A stretch of DNA of 64,000 nucleotides from Streptomyces antarcticus (GTDB taxonomy: Bacteria; Actinomycetota; Actinomycetes; Streptomycetales; Streptomycetaceae). Shown in pieces: positions 6,954-15,153 of this stretch (position 1 is the stretch's first letter; every line of letters starts with the position of its first letter). The notes under the pieces are model-generated. The model was not told the origin of the DNA. It saw nothing but the letters and a program-made list of their open reading frames with translations, and searched no databases. Made by a program: the position numbers and the translations under genes. Where the stretch lies: positions 62,001 to 126,000 of the forward strand of contig NZ_JAPNLM010000005.1 of NCBI RefSeq assembly GCF_026627255.1, read 5' to 3'.

Positions 6954-9900
6954 TCACAATTCGTCGTGCCAGAGAGGTGGCTTCGCAAGATGGAGACGGG
7001 CCAGATCACGGTGTAGCTGCGCGAAAGCGTAGTCAGTGGCTGGTGTGTCCTTGAGAACCTTTGGCTCGGAACGGACCACCGCGGTCGGTGAGCGGTTCCA
7101 ACTGCCGCGGTCCAAGGGAATCGGCGCTGTGGCACCGGTGGCGAATTCCGGCACGTAGGTGTCGAAGTCGGCCGCTGTTTCCAGCCGGAGACGTACAGGG
7201 TCGGCCTGGTCCCGAGGTGCGAGCCTGACGTGAAGCTCGGGGTCTTGGTCGTGGTCGGAAGCGCGGGAGACGAGCAGGGTTCCGTCGATGCCGGCGTGGG
7301 ACAAGCCGGCCAAGTTGAGCGTGGGTGCCAGTCGGGGGAGCCATTGATGCACCAGTGCTGAGTGGATCTCCAGCATTGCGGTGAGGACTTGGGTGGTGAG
7401 CAAGTGGAAGCGGCTGGGGCTGTACGAGCGCCATCCCCGCTCTTCCCGCTCCTGGTCCGGCGTGGGGTAGGGCCGGTGAATGTGGCCGTCGGCCCCTGAC
7501 CATGTGCCCAGTTCCAGCTCGGAACCGAGGCGGGAGAGCTCTTCCGAATGACTGCGTAGCTGACCGGTGAATATGTGGTGGGCTGACGGACCGCTCTGGG
7601 TGAGTCGCCTCCGCAGTTCGCGAAAGACCAGCTCGACGGGCAGGGGCGCCTGGTCGCGCTCGGATCGGTTGAGGAGTTGCTTCCCGATGGCCCAGATCCG
7701 CTCGGCGTCGTACGGGTGGCAGCCAGTAACCGCGAGGGAGTGATGGGTGCACACCCGGCCAAGCGCGTTCGAGATGGGGCTCAGGGGCCAGCGCCATGGC
7801 CAGGCGCCGTAGTCGGTGGCAACCGGGCCGTGGAACCAACCCAGTGGCCGACGTGAGCTCGAGCGTGGTTCGGCGTAGCGCTGGGCGAACGGGATGTCGA
7901 GGGCCGGGACTGATCCGTCGTCGCGTCGCTTGAGGAGCATTGCGCTGAGGGTGCGGCCGTCGAGCCGGGCGTCGACGGCCAGGTTCACGCTTTGGTCCGG
8001 CGAGAAGGAAAAGAGGTGACCGGAGGCTGGGGCCAGTGCCTCCATCCAGGCGTCCCATGCCTGATTCAGGCGCTGTGTGACGGTCGAGTCGTCTGCATGC
8101 GGCGACGGAGCTTCGGCGGTGATGGTGGGGACGGCCTCCTGCAGTGCCCAAGCGGCCGCTCCAGGGAAAGAGGCGATCAAGGGTGACATCAGGGTTGTGG
8201 CTTGCTCCCAGCCGCTCGATGAGACAGCCAGCGCAAGCCCGTGGCGCAGCCTGCCCAGCGACTCGGGGTCCTTTAGCAAGGCGTCGGGGACGGCGCCGCA
8301 CAGCACGGCTTGTCCGGCGAAATAGTGTTCGAGAACAGGAAGTGCGAAAGCGAGGCAGCGCCCTTCCCGGATGACGAGCCGGGTGTCGAGCAGCGCCTGG
8401 ACGGTGTCCCCTCCCACATCCGCGGCGGCTACGAGTCCACCCCCGGTGATGGTCCCGACGGCCAGCCGGGCCAGCAGCTGTCGGACCTCGGAGTTGAGCT
8501 GATCGGGCCCGCGGATCGCATGGGTGACGAGGGCGTCCAAGAATCCAATCGGCTGAGTCGGGATTTCTTGGTCGTTCTGACTCAGGCCGGCCGCGATGAG
8601 GGCGAACAGCGGCCTGCGGATCGCGTCGCGCACGTCTTCTGACGCAGCTCTGAGTACTCGGGTCTTCCCACCGGCTCGCTCGATGAGGGCTGTCGCCTGG
8701 TCATCATCCAGCAGAGGGCAGGTGTGGCGCTCGTCGTCGAAGAGAGGGAGGCCGGGCCGGGCGGTGGCCAGGACGCGCCAGCCAGGGGCCACGGCGGTGA
8801 GTGCGCGGGCCTGAAGGAGTAGACCCTCGCTGCGGGCGGGGCCGGGTTCATCGAGACCGTCCAGGACGATGCGGGCCCCCCGGGCGTGGACGTCTCCGAT
8901 ACGGCGCGCAGCGGTCTCCGCTGCCGCGCTCAGATCGCCCTGGACGTCCTTGGCGCGGAGGTAGACGGGGATGGGCGCCGCTCTGTCCGCCAAGGCCGTG
9001 TCGATATCCGCGAGGTGCATGCGTTCGGCCAACAGGGACTTGCCCGCTCCGAAGTCTCCCTCCAAGACGAACGTTCCGTGCGCCGGGAGTGAGGCGAGGT
9101 TGCCAGTCGGCGTACCGACCGAAGCATCGTCGGCGAACCCCTTAGCGATCCGCGGTGGCATGCCTGAGGCGATCCAGCGATGGACCATTCGCCCCTGGCT
9201 GGCACGGACGAGCGCCTGGAGGTCGGGGGAGGCCATGCTGCGGTGGAAAGAGGCGAGATGCGTCTCGTCGATTCTCTTGCGCGGATTCAGCATGCCAGGT
9301 TCTTCGAGCCCGAGGAGTCGAGGCAGCCGGGGACCAAGCTCACCCAGTGCTGCCGTCCGGGCCAGGTCCAGAAGGTCTCTGTGCAGGGCTCTGAGCGCCC
9401 CGCGGGTTACGTCGGGGCCGGCTATCTCGCCCAGTGCCTCCATGTTGCCCAGCGCGATGACCTCGCGAGTGGGAAGACACTGGATGCGGACCTTCCTGAG
9501 GAAGGCGGATACCGCCCCGCTGTCGGCCTGGAGATGCTTCGCAACGCGTGCGAGGCGCTTCGGTTCTTTGCCCCCTTCGCCGCGTGCCAGGGCCAGGATG
9601 TGAGGATCCGTTCTACTGAGAACACCCTCAAGGCCGATGGTCAGGCGGTATCGGTCGACCGTCTCACGTATGTCTTGGTGGCTGCGCCAGAGGCTCTTCA
9701 AGGGCTCCGCGCGAAGCACGCCGCCGAGGGTCCAAGGCGTTGCGCCGTCACGGGACTTCACCTGGAGGAAGTCCCACACGGTGCCTTCGCCATCGGCCCG
9801 GGCCACCACGATGTCCTCGATGTGCTCGCAGGTCACATGCAGGACTGGTCCCCCGCTCAGCATTTCGAGCAGAGACCTGACGGCTACATGGGTCTGGTAC

Positions 9901-9965
9901 TCGTACCGGCCCAGTGTCTGAGAACCCGTGTCGTCCGGAGCGTCGATTTCGATCGGATCCCTCAT
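6954..9965 (-). CDS. DUF4297-type nuclease / STAND NTPase, candidate antiphage defence protein
   Basis: A 1003-aa multidomain protein. Residues ~13-200 look like the DUF4297/Cap4 PD-(D/E)xK endonuclease: GRYEYQ start, then CEHIEDIVV (Glu47, Asp51) and WDFLQVKSRDG with Gln68-Val-Lys70. Residues ~295-460 hold a NACHT/STAND ATPase with Walker A LEGDFGAGKSLLAE (303-310) and Walker B RIVLDGLDEPG (365-375). The ~500-residue C-terminal part has no motif I can name and would be the sensor. The architecture resembles Avs-type and bacterial NACHT defence proteins that recognise phage proteins and cut DNA. The ATG at 9965 is the first sensible start; the frame stays open upstream but runs into a poly-G/C tract. 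It stands alone and converges with the APH gene. Confidence 0.75.
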   Translation of the reverse strand: MRDPIEIDAPDDTGSQTLGRYEYQTHVAVRSLLEMLSGGPVLHVTCEHIEDIVVARADGEGTVWDFLQVKSRDGATPWTLGGVLRAEPLKSLWRSHQDIRETVDRYRLTIGLEGVLSRTDPHILALARGEGGKEPKRLARVAKHLQADSGAVSAFLRKVRIQCLPTREVIALGNMEALGEIAGPDVTRGALRALHRDLLDLARTAALGELGPRLPRLLGLEEPGMLNPRKRIDETHLASFHRSMASPDLQALVRASQGRMVHRWIASGMPPRIAKGFADDASVGTPTGNLASLPAHGTFVLEGDFGAGKSLLAERMHLADIDTALADRAAPIPVYLRAKDVQGDLSAAAETAARRIGDVHARGARIVLDGLDEPGPARSEGLLLQARALTAVAPGWRVLATARPGLPLFDDERHTCPLLDDDQATALIERAGGKTRVLRAASEDVRDAIRRPLFALIAAGLSQNDQEIPTQPIGFLDALVTHAIRGPDQLNSEVRQLLARLAVGTITGGGLVAAADVGGDTVQALLDTRLVIREGRCLAFALPVLEHYFAGQAVLCGAVPDALLKDPESLGRLRHGLALAVSSSGWEQATTLMSPLIASFPGAAAWALQEAVPTITAEAPSPHADDSTVTQRLNQAWDAWMEALAPASGHLFSFSPDQSVNLAVDARLDGRTLSAMLLKRRDDGSVPALDIPFAQRYAEPRSSSRRPLGWFHGPVATDYGAWPWRWPLSPISNALGRVCTHHSLAVTGCHPYDAERIWAIGKQLLNRSERDQAPLPVELVFRELRRRLTQSGPSAHHIFTGQLRSHSEELSRLGSELELGTWSGADGHIHRPYPTPDQEREERGWRSYSPSRFHLLTTQVLTAMLEIHSALVHQWLPRLAPTLNLAGLSHAGIDGTLLVSRASDHDQDPELHVRLAPRDQADPVRLRLETAADFDTYVPEFATGATAPIPLDRGSWNRSPTAVVRSEPKVLKDTPATDYAFAQLHRDLARLHLAKPPLWHDEL

Positions 9966-10136
9966 GAGCCCCGCATCTCTACCTTTGGCGCGCGTAACGG
10001 CGATCGTACGGGCCAGTGCTCGCCCTTGAGTCTTGCTCGCCGCAACCAGCGATCTGCTCCCTGCTGTGGCCCGCGGCGAGTGAGGAGCTGCTGTTCGCTG
10101 TGAAAGCCCGGGGGCTCTGATGGGACACTCGGGGGT

Positions 10137-10175
10137 GGGGGGGGGGGGGGGGGCCGCCCCCCCCCCCCCCCCCCC
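10137..10175. repeat. Poly-G run joined to poly-C run
   Basis: Nineteen G (10137-10155), then CCG, then seventeen C (10159-10175) form an almost perfect inverted homopolymer. Left of it lies the region upstream of the STAND gene; right of it lies an ORF fragment next to the IS element. Such a G-then-C join is typical of sequencing or assembly artefact at contig ends, although a true quadruplex- or hairpin-forming tract cannot be excluded from sequence. Confidence 0.9.
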
Positions 10176-10203
10176 GACTTGCTCCGACACGAAAGGTTGC
10201 GCC

Positions 10204-10345
10204 ATGTGGGATGGCTGTACACCGGTCCTGGGCGCGGAGCCCGATCCGCCCAGGCGCGAGATCACCGCCTGGCAGATCCCGGGCATCGGGGAGATGGACA
10301 TCGAGTCCGAGGGGTACCGGATGTCGGTGCTGCCCACCCCCTCTC
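10204..10345 (+). pseudogene. 5' fragment of an unidentified gene cut by the IS3 element
   Basis: An ATG with GAAAGG upstream opens a frame beginning MWDGCTPVLGAEPDPPRRE and continuing through GIGEMDIESEGYRMSVLP. The frame then runs into the left end of the insertion sequence and stops at 10389. The composition looks like real coding sequence (acidic and basic balance, high third-position GC). I do not recognise the family. Most likely it is the N-terminus of a gene interrupted by the insertion, or a piece joined by the poly-G/C assembly artefact just upstream. Confidence 0.4.
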
Positions 10346-10418
10346 TGTCAGCCTTGGGTGAGACGTCCCGTTTCGACGGGTTAGCCTGAGAGGACACCGA
10401 CAGGAGAACCACCCCCTC

Positions 10419-10802
10419 ATGACCAGCACCAAGCCCACCGGATCCGACCCGGCTCCCAAACCGAAGCGCCGCTCCTTCAGCCCGGAGTACAAGCTGCGGA
10501 TCGTGGCCGAGTACGACGCCGCGCCGAAGAACGAGAAGGGCGCAGTCCTGCGTCGCGAGCGCCTGTACCACTCGCACGTCACCGAGTGGCGGGCCGCGCG
10601 GGATGCCGGGGCCCTGGAGAAGCTGGTCGACAAGCGCACCAGCCCGGCGAGGCCGAAGAAGTCGGCCGCCGAGACGGAGAACGAGAAGCTGCGCCGCCAG
10701 GTGGAACGGCTGGAGAAGGAACTGGCCCGGAACAAGGCCGCGCTGGAAGTCATGGGAAAAGCTTCCGCGCTCTTGGAAATGATCTCCGAGAGCGCGGACT
10801 GA
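10419..10802 (+). CDS. IS3-family transposase OrfA
   Basis: A 127-aa helix-turn-helix transposase subunit: RRSFSPEYKLRIVAEYDAA is the start of the HTH_Tnp_1 domain. A Lys/Glu-rich leucine-zipper-like coiled coil (ENEKLRRQVERLEKELARNK) follows toward the C-terminus. Near its end the sequence GGGAAAA (10754-10760) is a classic X XXY YYZ type slippery heptamer, which would allow -1 frameshifting into OrfB to give the OrfAB transposase. Confidence 0.9.
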   Translation: MTSTKPTGSDPAPKPKRRSFSPEYKLRIVAEYDAAPKNEKGAVLRRERLYHSHVTEWRAARDAGALEKLVDKRTSPARPKKSAAETENEKLRRQVERLEKELARNKAALEVMGKASALLEMISESAD

Positions 10803-11827
10803 AGCCTGCCACTGGCCCTGTCGTGGACGAGGCGTTCACCGGCGTCGAGGCTGAGCTGGGCATTACGGCCGCCTGCCGGCTGACCGGCCGATCCAGGGCC
10901 ACCCACTACCGCCGGCTCCGGCCCCCGCCACCACGCAAAGAACGTTCCCCTCAGGTGCAGCCGTCGGCCCTGACGGACGAAGAGCGGGCCGCAGTGGTGG
11001 AGTTGATGAACGGCGACGAGTACGCCGAGCTTGCGCCCGCGCAGATCTGGGCCCGCGAGCTGGATGCCGGGCGCTATCACTGCCCGGTCTCGACGATGTA
11101 CCGGATCCTGCGCGAGAAGGGGCAGACCGGCGAGCGCCGACGGCAGGCCACCCATCCCGCCAAGGCGGTCCCCGAGCTGGTCGCCACCGGGCCCTCGCAG
11201 GTGTTCACCTGGGACATCACCAAGGCGGCCGGACCGGTCAAGGGCGTCTGGTATCACGCCTACGTCGTCATCGACATCTTCAGCCGGTACATCGTCGGCC
11301 ACACCGTCGAGCGGGCCGAGTCGGCGGCACGAGCCGAGGAGCTGATCCGCGAGACCATCACCCGCAACGGCATCGTGCCCGAGACCGTGCACGCCGACCG
11401 CGGCACCTCGATGACGAGCAAGAAGGTCTCCCAGCTGCTGATCGACCTGGGTGTCACGCGGTCGCACTCGCGGCCGAAGGTCTCCAACGACAATCCTTAC
11501 AGCGAGGCCCAGTTCAAGACCACGAAGTACATGTCCGACTACCCCGAGCGATTCGATTCGCTGGCCCACGCCCGCGAGTGGTTCGACGCGTTCATCGCGT
11601 ACTACAACCATGAGCACCGGCACTCGGGCATCGGCTGGCACACCCCGGCATCCGTCCACTTCGGGACCGCCGAGGAGGTCCGCGACCAGCGGGCCGTCAC
11701 CCTCGACCAGGCATACGCCCGCCACCCCGAACGCTTCGGCCGCCGCCCCCGACCACCCGAGATCCCCCAGACCGCCTGGATCAACGACCCAGCCAAGCGC
11801 CATCAACCCGCACCACAAACCTCATAG
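10586..11827 (+). CDS. IS3-family transposase OrfB (integrase core)
   Basis: The real OrfB product begins at the frameshift near 10757 or at an internal start around 10822; the frame upstream of that is only an open shadow. The protein has an HTH_21-like segment (LGITAACRLTGRSRATHYRR) and an rve retroviral-integrase core with the DDE residues in FTWDITKAAG, HADRGTSMTSK and the Glu of NPYSEAQFKTTKY. It ends with the usual YYNHEHRHSGIGWHTPASVH motif. It is intact. Confidence 0.88.
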   Translation: MAGRAGCRGPGEAGRQAHQPGEAEEVGRRDGEREAAPPGGTAGEGTGPEQGRAGSHGKSFRALGNDLRERGLKPATGPVVDEAFTGVEAELGITAACRLTGRSRATHYRRLRPPPPRKERSPQVQPSALTDEERAAVVELMNGDEYAELAPAQIWARELDAGRYHCPVSTMYRILREKGQTGERRRQATHPAKAVPELVATGPSQVFTWDITKAAGPVKGVWYHAYVVIDIFSRYIVGHTVERAESAARAEELIRETITRNGIVPETVHADRGTSMTSKKVSQLLIDLGVTRSHSRPKVSNDNPYSEAQFKTTKYMSDYPERFDSLAHAREWFDAFIAYYNHEHRHSGIGWHTPASVHFGTAEEVRDQRAVTLDQAYARHPERFGRRPRPPEIPQTAWINDPAKRHQPAPQTS

Positions 11828-11856
11828 CCTCACGACCGTCTCACTGGACTTGAAAC

Positions 11857-12020
11857 CTTCCGCTCATCGTCCTCAGCCACTCTGCCAGCAACGCCTGGTC
11901 ATCCTCGCTGGACTTTCGGAACCCGTACGCAGCCCGGATCTCCGACCGGTGCCGCGTGATCGCCCGCCCCGCCCAGTCGTACGACGCCCGCTCCTCAGCC
12001 GATTTTTGGGGATCAGTCAT
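11857..12020 (-). pseudogene. N-terminal remnant of Tn3-type transposase (DUF4158-like)
   Basis: About 55 codons from an ATG at 12020: YDWAGRAITRHRSEIRAAYG followed by FRKSSEDDQALLAEWL. This resembles the DUF4158 segment of Tn3-family transposases, which has a GRTxxxHRxxIRxxxGFR pattern and then an acidic helix ending in AWL or EWL. The frame ends a few codons inside the IS3 right end. No ribosome site precedes the ATG, and the bulk of a ~1000-aa transposase is missing. Assignment rests on this short pattern only. Confidence 0.45.
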
Positions 12021-12125
12021 GGTGCACGAGGTGGCCGGGCGGAGTCGCTCGCAGGACCTATTGCTGTGTCCGGTCTCGATTGGCCCGAGGCAGGGCAAGA
12101 CGATCGGCTGCGCGAGGTGTTGAGT

Positions 12126-13280
12126 TCAGGCGGCCAGACCCAGGTCCAGGACCCTGGCTGCCTGCCCGACCGTCCCGGGCATGAGGTGTCGGTAGATCTT
12201 GAAGGTGATGTCGATGCTTTTGTGTCCCATCCATTCGGCGACGTCGGTGATGGGGATGTTGTGCATGAGGCAGTTTGAGGCGAAGAAGTGGCGGAGGCTG
12301 TAGATAACCACGCCTTCAGGGATGGTGAGTTCCTGCCCCTTCTTGAGCCGCTGCCATTGGTTTTGCAGGAGATATGGCGGGAACGGTCGGGTGGCGTCCT
12401 TGGGGTGCCGGAGGAGGTAGCCGTCGATAGTGCCGTACCTGTTGGCGTACAACTCGATGGCGTCCTTGACGCTCGCAGGCAGCGGGACGTCGCGGTATTC
12501 GCCAGGATTTCGGTGTTTGAGCGGGCCGTACGTCTTGGTGGTCTGGTTGACCTGCTCGGTGACCCGGTAGACATCGTCGTCCACGATGTTGCGGATGTTG
12601 ACCGCGGCGGCTTCGCCGTTGCGCATCCCGCAGCCACTCATCAGACCGACGAGCAGTTGGAAGGAGTCGTCACCGCCGGATCGTATCGCTGCAAGCTGGC
12701 TCGGAGTCGGGATGACGCTACGGCTCGGCTTGTACTGGGGAGGCTTGACGCCACGCAGAGGGCTCTCGTCGAAGATGCCCAGGCGATGCGCATCAAGCAG
12801 GATGGAAGCAAGCTTATCGAAGGCGTTCGACTGTGTGGCCACGCCGACGCCGGCGGTCTCCATATTTCGTACGAAGTCCTCGACCACCTTGTGGTCGAAG
12901 CTGTTCATGCGCCTGCTTCTGAGGGCTGGCAGAAGGTGGTTTGCCAGCAAGGAGTCGAGCTGCTTGGCTGAAGACTCGGCCAGATGGCGCTGCCCGGTTC
13001 GCCACTGGGCGGCGTACTCGCTGAACGACATGCGTCCGTATTTTTCGATGCGCTCGGCTTTCGCCTGGCTGTGAGGTTTCTTTCTCTTGGTGTCGTAGAC
13101 CTCGGTAAGTCTCCCGATGGCCTTCTCTTGAGTTCCGAATCCAGATTCCTGAATTTGGCGCCCCGATGGGCCTCGGAATCGAATCTTGTAGTCGTGTGGA
13201 CACTTCGACCACCTGGCCTGTGGGTGATCGCATGACTTGAAGAACGTTCCCATCCCGCGAGCCAGGTTCCTCGTTGTCAC
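12126..13280 (-). CDS. Tyrosine site-specific integrase (copy 1)
   Basis: A 384-aa phage/ICE-type tyrosine recombinase. It has an N-terminal arm-binding region (residues ~15-60, including KCPHDYKIRFRGPSG), a SAM-like core-binding domain (~85-180) and a catalytic domain. Catalytic residues visible are Arg220 (GCGMRNGE), a likely Lys255 (LKHR), Arg330 and His331 (YSLRHFF), His353 (WMGHKS) and the nucleophile Tyr363 (KIYRHL). Tyr327 replaces the first His of the usual HxxR. It is about two-thirds identical by eye to the integrase at 13739-14893 and follows the excisionase-like gene by 48 bp. Confidence 0.9.
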   Translation of the reverse strand: MTTRNLARGMGTFFKSCDHPQARWSKCPHDYKIRFRGPSGRQIQESGFGTQEKAIGRLTEVYDTKRKKPHSQAKAERIEKYGRMSFSEYAAQWRTGQRHLAESSAKQLDSLLANHLLPALRSRRMNSFDHKVVEDFVRNMETAGVGVATQSNAFDKLASILLDAHRLGIFDESPLRGVKPPQYKPSRSVIPTPSQLAAIRSGGDDSFQLLVGLMSGCGMRNGEAAAVNIRNIVDDDVYRVTEQVNQTTKTYGPLKHRNPGEYRDVPLPASVKDAIELYANRYGTIDGYLLRHPKDATRPFPPYLLQNQWQRLKKGQELTIPEGVVIYSLRHFFASNCLMHNIPITDVAEWMGHKSIDITFKIYRHLMPGTVGQAARVLDLGLAA

Positions 13281-13328
13281 CGTGTGAATTTCCTTCGTTC
13301 CGAGGGTGTGCTTCCAGCTGCAGTTGGG

Positions 13329-13523
13329 TTACGCGGCACTGGGCAGCTTCTGCTGCCCGATCCATGTCTGAACCTCGGACACATTGAATTGGATCTTGGC
13401 GTTGCGGCCCGTGCCGAACTTGTAGGGCGTCAGACCCGATCTCGAGGCCTCTCGGTAGACCCAGACCAGCGACATGTTGAGATGTTCTGCAAGTTCCTTC
13501 GCGGTCATGAACTGCGCCGGCAT
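13329..13523 (-). CDS. Excisionase-like HTH_17 DNA-binding protein
   Basis: A 64-aa protein beginning MPAQFMTAKELAEHLNMSLV followed by WVYREASRSGLTPYKFG, the winged-helix MerR/Xis fold (HTH_17) used by recombination directionality factors. The start at 13523 has GGAGGG at proper spacing; an upstream in-frame extension lacks one. Its place between two integrase genes supports an excisionase or control role. A general MerR-like regulator is the alternative. Confidence 0.8.
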   Translation of the reverse strand: MPAQFMTAKELAEHLNMSLVWVYREASRSGLTPYKFGTGRNAKIQFNVSEVQTWIGQQKLPSAA

Positions 13524-13570
13524 GGTGCCCCTCCGTTGGCTAGGACGTCGTGAAGTCCATGGTGTGGAGA

Positions 13571-13595
13571 ATCCCCGGTTTGGCTGACCGGGGAT
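13571..13595. repeat. Hairpin between integrase copy 2 and excisionase-like gene
   Basis: ATCCCCGGT, 7 bases, ACCGGGGAT: a perfect 9-bp stem located 48 bp upstream of the excisionase-like start and downstream of integrase copy 2 on the minus strand. There is no T-run, so it may be an operator or an RNA processing/attenuation element rather than a simple terminator. Confidence 0.5.
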
Positions 13596-13738
13596 CATCG
13601 GCTATGTACGAAGGGTCGGCCGTCGGACTGCCGCGGCCAGGGCGGGCTGGACAGTGCGCCCAGCGGTTGGCGGGAGGCGTTCTTCCCCTGGCTCGTTCTG
13701 CAGGCTGCTTCGAGAGAGCTCGACGGTGGATGTGCGCG

Positions 13739-14893
13739 TCACGCGGCCAGACCGGAGTCGAGGAGTTTGGCGGCTGTGCCGATCGAGCCGGGCATGAGGT
13801 GTCGGTAGATCTTGAAGGTGATGTCGATGTTGTTGTGTCCCATCCACTCGGCGACGTCGGTGATGGGGATGTTGTGCCTGAGGCAGTTCGAGGCGAAGAA
13901 GTGACGGAGGCTGTAGATGACCATGCCTTCGGGTATGTCGAGTTCGCCTCGTCTCTTGAGCCGCTGCCACTGGTTCTGGAGGAGGTACGGCTGGAAGGGG
14001 CGGCCGGAGTCCTGTGGATGGCGCAGTAGGTAGCCGTCGGTGGTGCCGTGTTTTTCGGCGTACCACTCGATGGCGTTCTTGGTCCGCTGGGGAAGAGGGA
14101 CGTCGCGGTACTCGCCGAGCTTGCGGTGCTTGAGGCGGTCGTACTTCTTGGTTGTTTGGTTGACCTGCTCGGTGACGCGGTAGACGTCGTCGGCCACGAT
14201 GTTGTTGACGTTGACCGCAGCAGCCTCGCCGTTGCGTAGGCCGCAGCCGCTCATGAGTTCCACTACGAGTCGGAACACGTCGTCCCCGGCGCCGCGCAAG
14301 GCCTGGAGCTGCGCAGGGGAGGGGATGACGGCACGCTTGGGGTCGTACTGAGGCGGCTTGACGCCCAGGAGGGGGTTGTCGTCGAAGAGGCCCAGGCGAT
14401 GCGCGTCGAGGAGTATCGACTTCAGCTTGTCGTACGCATTGGACTGTGCGGCCAGGCCAACGCCGTTGCGCTCCATGGTCCGGATGAAGCCGTCCACCAC
14501 CTTGTGGTCGAACGTGCTCATCCGACGGGTCGCGAGGGCGGGGAAGATGTGATGCTGGAGGAGCGAGTCGAGGTGGCTGAGCGACGCCGCGGCAAGGTGA
14601 CGCTGGCCGGCCTTCCACTCGGTGGTGTACTCGCGGAACCGCATCTGACCGTACTTCTCGATGCGCTCGCTCTTCGCCTGGTTCGCCGGGGCGGCCTTCT
14701 TCGCGTTGTAGACACTGGTCAGTCGTGCGATGGCCTTGTCTTGGTCCAGGAAGCCCGACTCTTCGACCTGATTCCCGCCGGGGCCTCTGTAGCGGACCTT
14801 GTAGAAGTGCGGGCACTTCGCCCAGCGGGATGCGGGGTGCTCACAGTCCTTGTAAAAGGTGCCCATTCCGCGGGCGAGCGTCTTGGCTGCCAT
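13739..14893 (-). CDS. Tyrosine site-specific integrase (copy 2)
   Basis: A 384-aa paralogue of the integrase at 12126-13280, co-linear over its whole length. It carries the same catalytic set: Arg in GCGLRNGE, LKHR, YSLRHFF, WMGHNN and KIYRHLMPGS with the Tyr nucleophile. Both copies therefore appear functional. It lies nearest the junction with chromosomal DNA (a pirin gene fragment begins about 90 bp upstream of its start), the normal position for an integrase beside its attachment site. Confidence 0.9.
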   Translation of the reverse strand: MAAKTLARGMGTFYKDCEHPASRWAKCPHFYKVRYRGPGGNQVEESGFLDQDKAIARLTSVYNAKKAAPANQAKSERIEKYGQMRFREYTTEWKAGQRHLAAASLSHLDSLLQHHIFPALATRRMSTFDHKVVDGFIRTMERNGVGLAAQSNAYDKLKSILLDAHRLGLFDDNPLLGVKPPQYDPKRAVIPSPAQLQALRGAGDDVFRLVVELMSGCGLRNGEAAAVNVNNIVADDVYRVTEQVNQTTKKYDRLKHRKLGEYRDVPLPQRTKNAIEWYAEKHGTTDGYLLRHPQDSGRPFQPYLLQNQWQRLKRRGELDIPEGMVIYSLRHFFASNCLRHNIPITDVAEWMGHNNIDITFKIYRHLMPGSIGTAAKLLDSGLAA

Positions 14894-14917
14894 AAGCCTG
14901 GGACTCCTCGGATACCG

Positions 14918-14937
14918 ATGCTGACGGTTTGCTGACC
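14918..14937 (+). repeat. Direct repeat, probable integrase arm or att-flanking site (copy 1)
   Basis: ATGCTGACGGTTTGCTGACC just upstream of integrase copy 2, itself built from two TGCTGAC units. A 17/20 match recurs at 15317-15336, on the other side of the pirin fragment. Iterated heptamers beside an integrase are typical of arm-type binding sites. Confidence 0.55.
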
Positions 14938-14985
14938 TTCAGCTATCCGAGGCCCAATTGACCTGCGAAAACGTTGTTGTGCCGC

Positions 14986-15153
14986 GCTTTGTTCTGGAAC
15001 TGGATCGGACGGTCCCAAGAGGACATCGCAGGCTTCCGCGAAGACTGGATGAACGGGACCCGCTACGGCGAGGTGAAGGGCTACGACGGCCATCCGATTC
15101 CGGCTCCGGAACTGCCCCCAACTCGGTTGAAGCCAAGGGGAAGAGTGCGCTGA
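14986..15153 (+). pseudogene. 3' fragment of a pirin-family gene
   Basis: An open frame of 55 codons without a start. It reads ALFWNWIGRSQEDIAGFRED and then YGEVKGYDGHPIPAPELPPT, ending in LKPRGRVR and TGA. This is the C-terminal part of pirin (typical WWNFVGRSxEEIxxARxxW, then a GYDGxxLPAPxLP tail). The remaining ~230 residues are absent to its left, where integrase-side DNA starts. It therefore looks like the chromosomal half of an integration site inside a pirin gene; the other half is not in this window. Confidence 0.75.

Larger units (their letters stand above)
10346..11856 (+). mobile_element. IS3-family insertion sequence
   Basis: About 1.5 kb holding two overlapping transposase frames. 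The ends carry a partly matching inverted repeat: the left end has TCAGCCTTGGGTGAGACG and the right end, read inward, has TCAAGTCCAGTGAGACG. Exact borders are estimated from this match, and no target duplication was established. The right end abuts a Tn3-type transposase remnant, suggesting insertion into older mobile DNA. Confidence 0.8.

Noticed and set aside
9966..10577. N-terminal extension of the STAND protein through the poly-G/C tract
   Set aside because: It would translate homopolymers (long Gly/Pro runs) and part of the IS region. The domain starts naturally at the ATG at 9965.
10262..11818. Minus-strand 518-codon frame across the IS3 element
   Set aside because: It is antisense to the transposase, with low-complexity Gly/Arg composition.
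12126..14893. Integrase duplication considered as an assembly duplication
   Set aside because: The two copies differ throughout (about a third of residues by eye) and have different flanks, so they are true paralogues.
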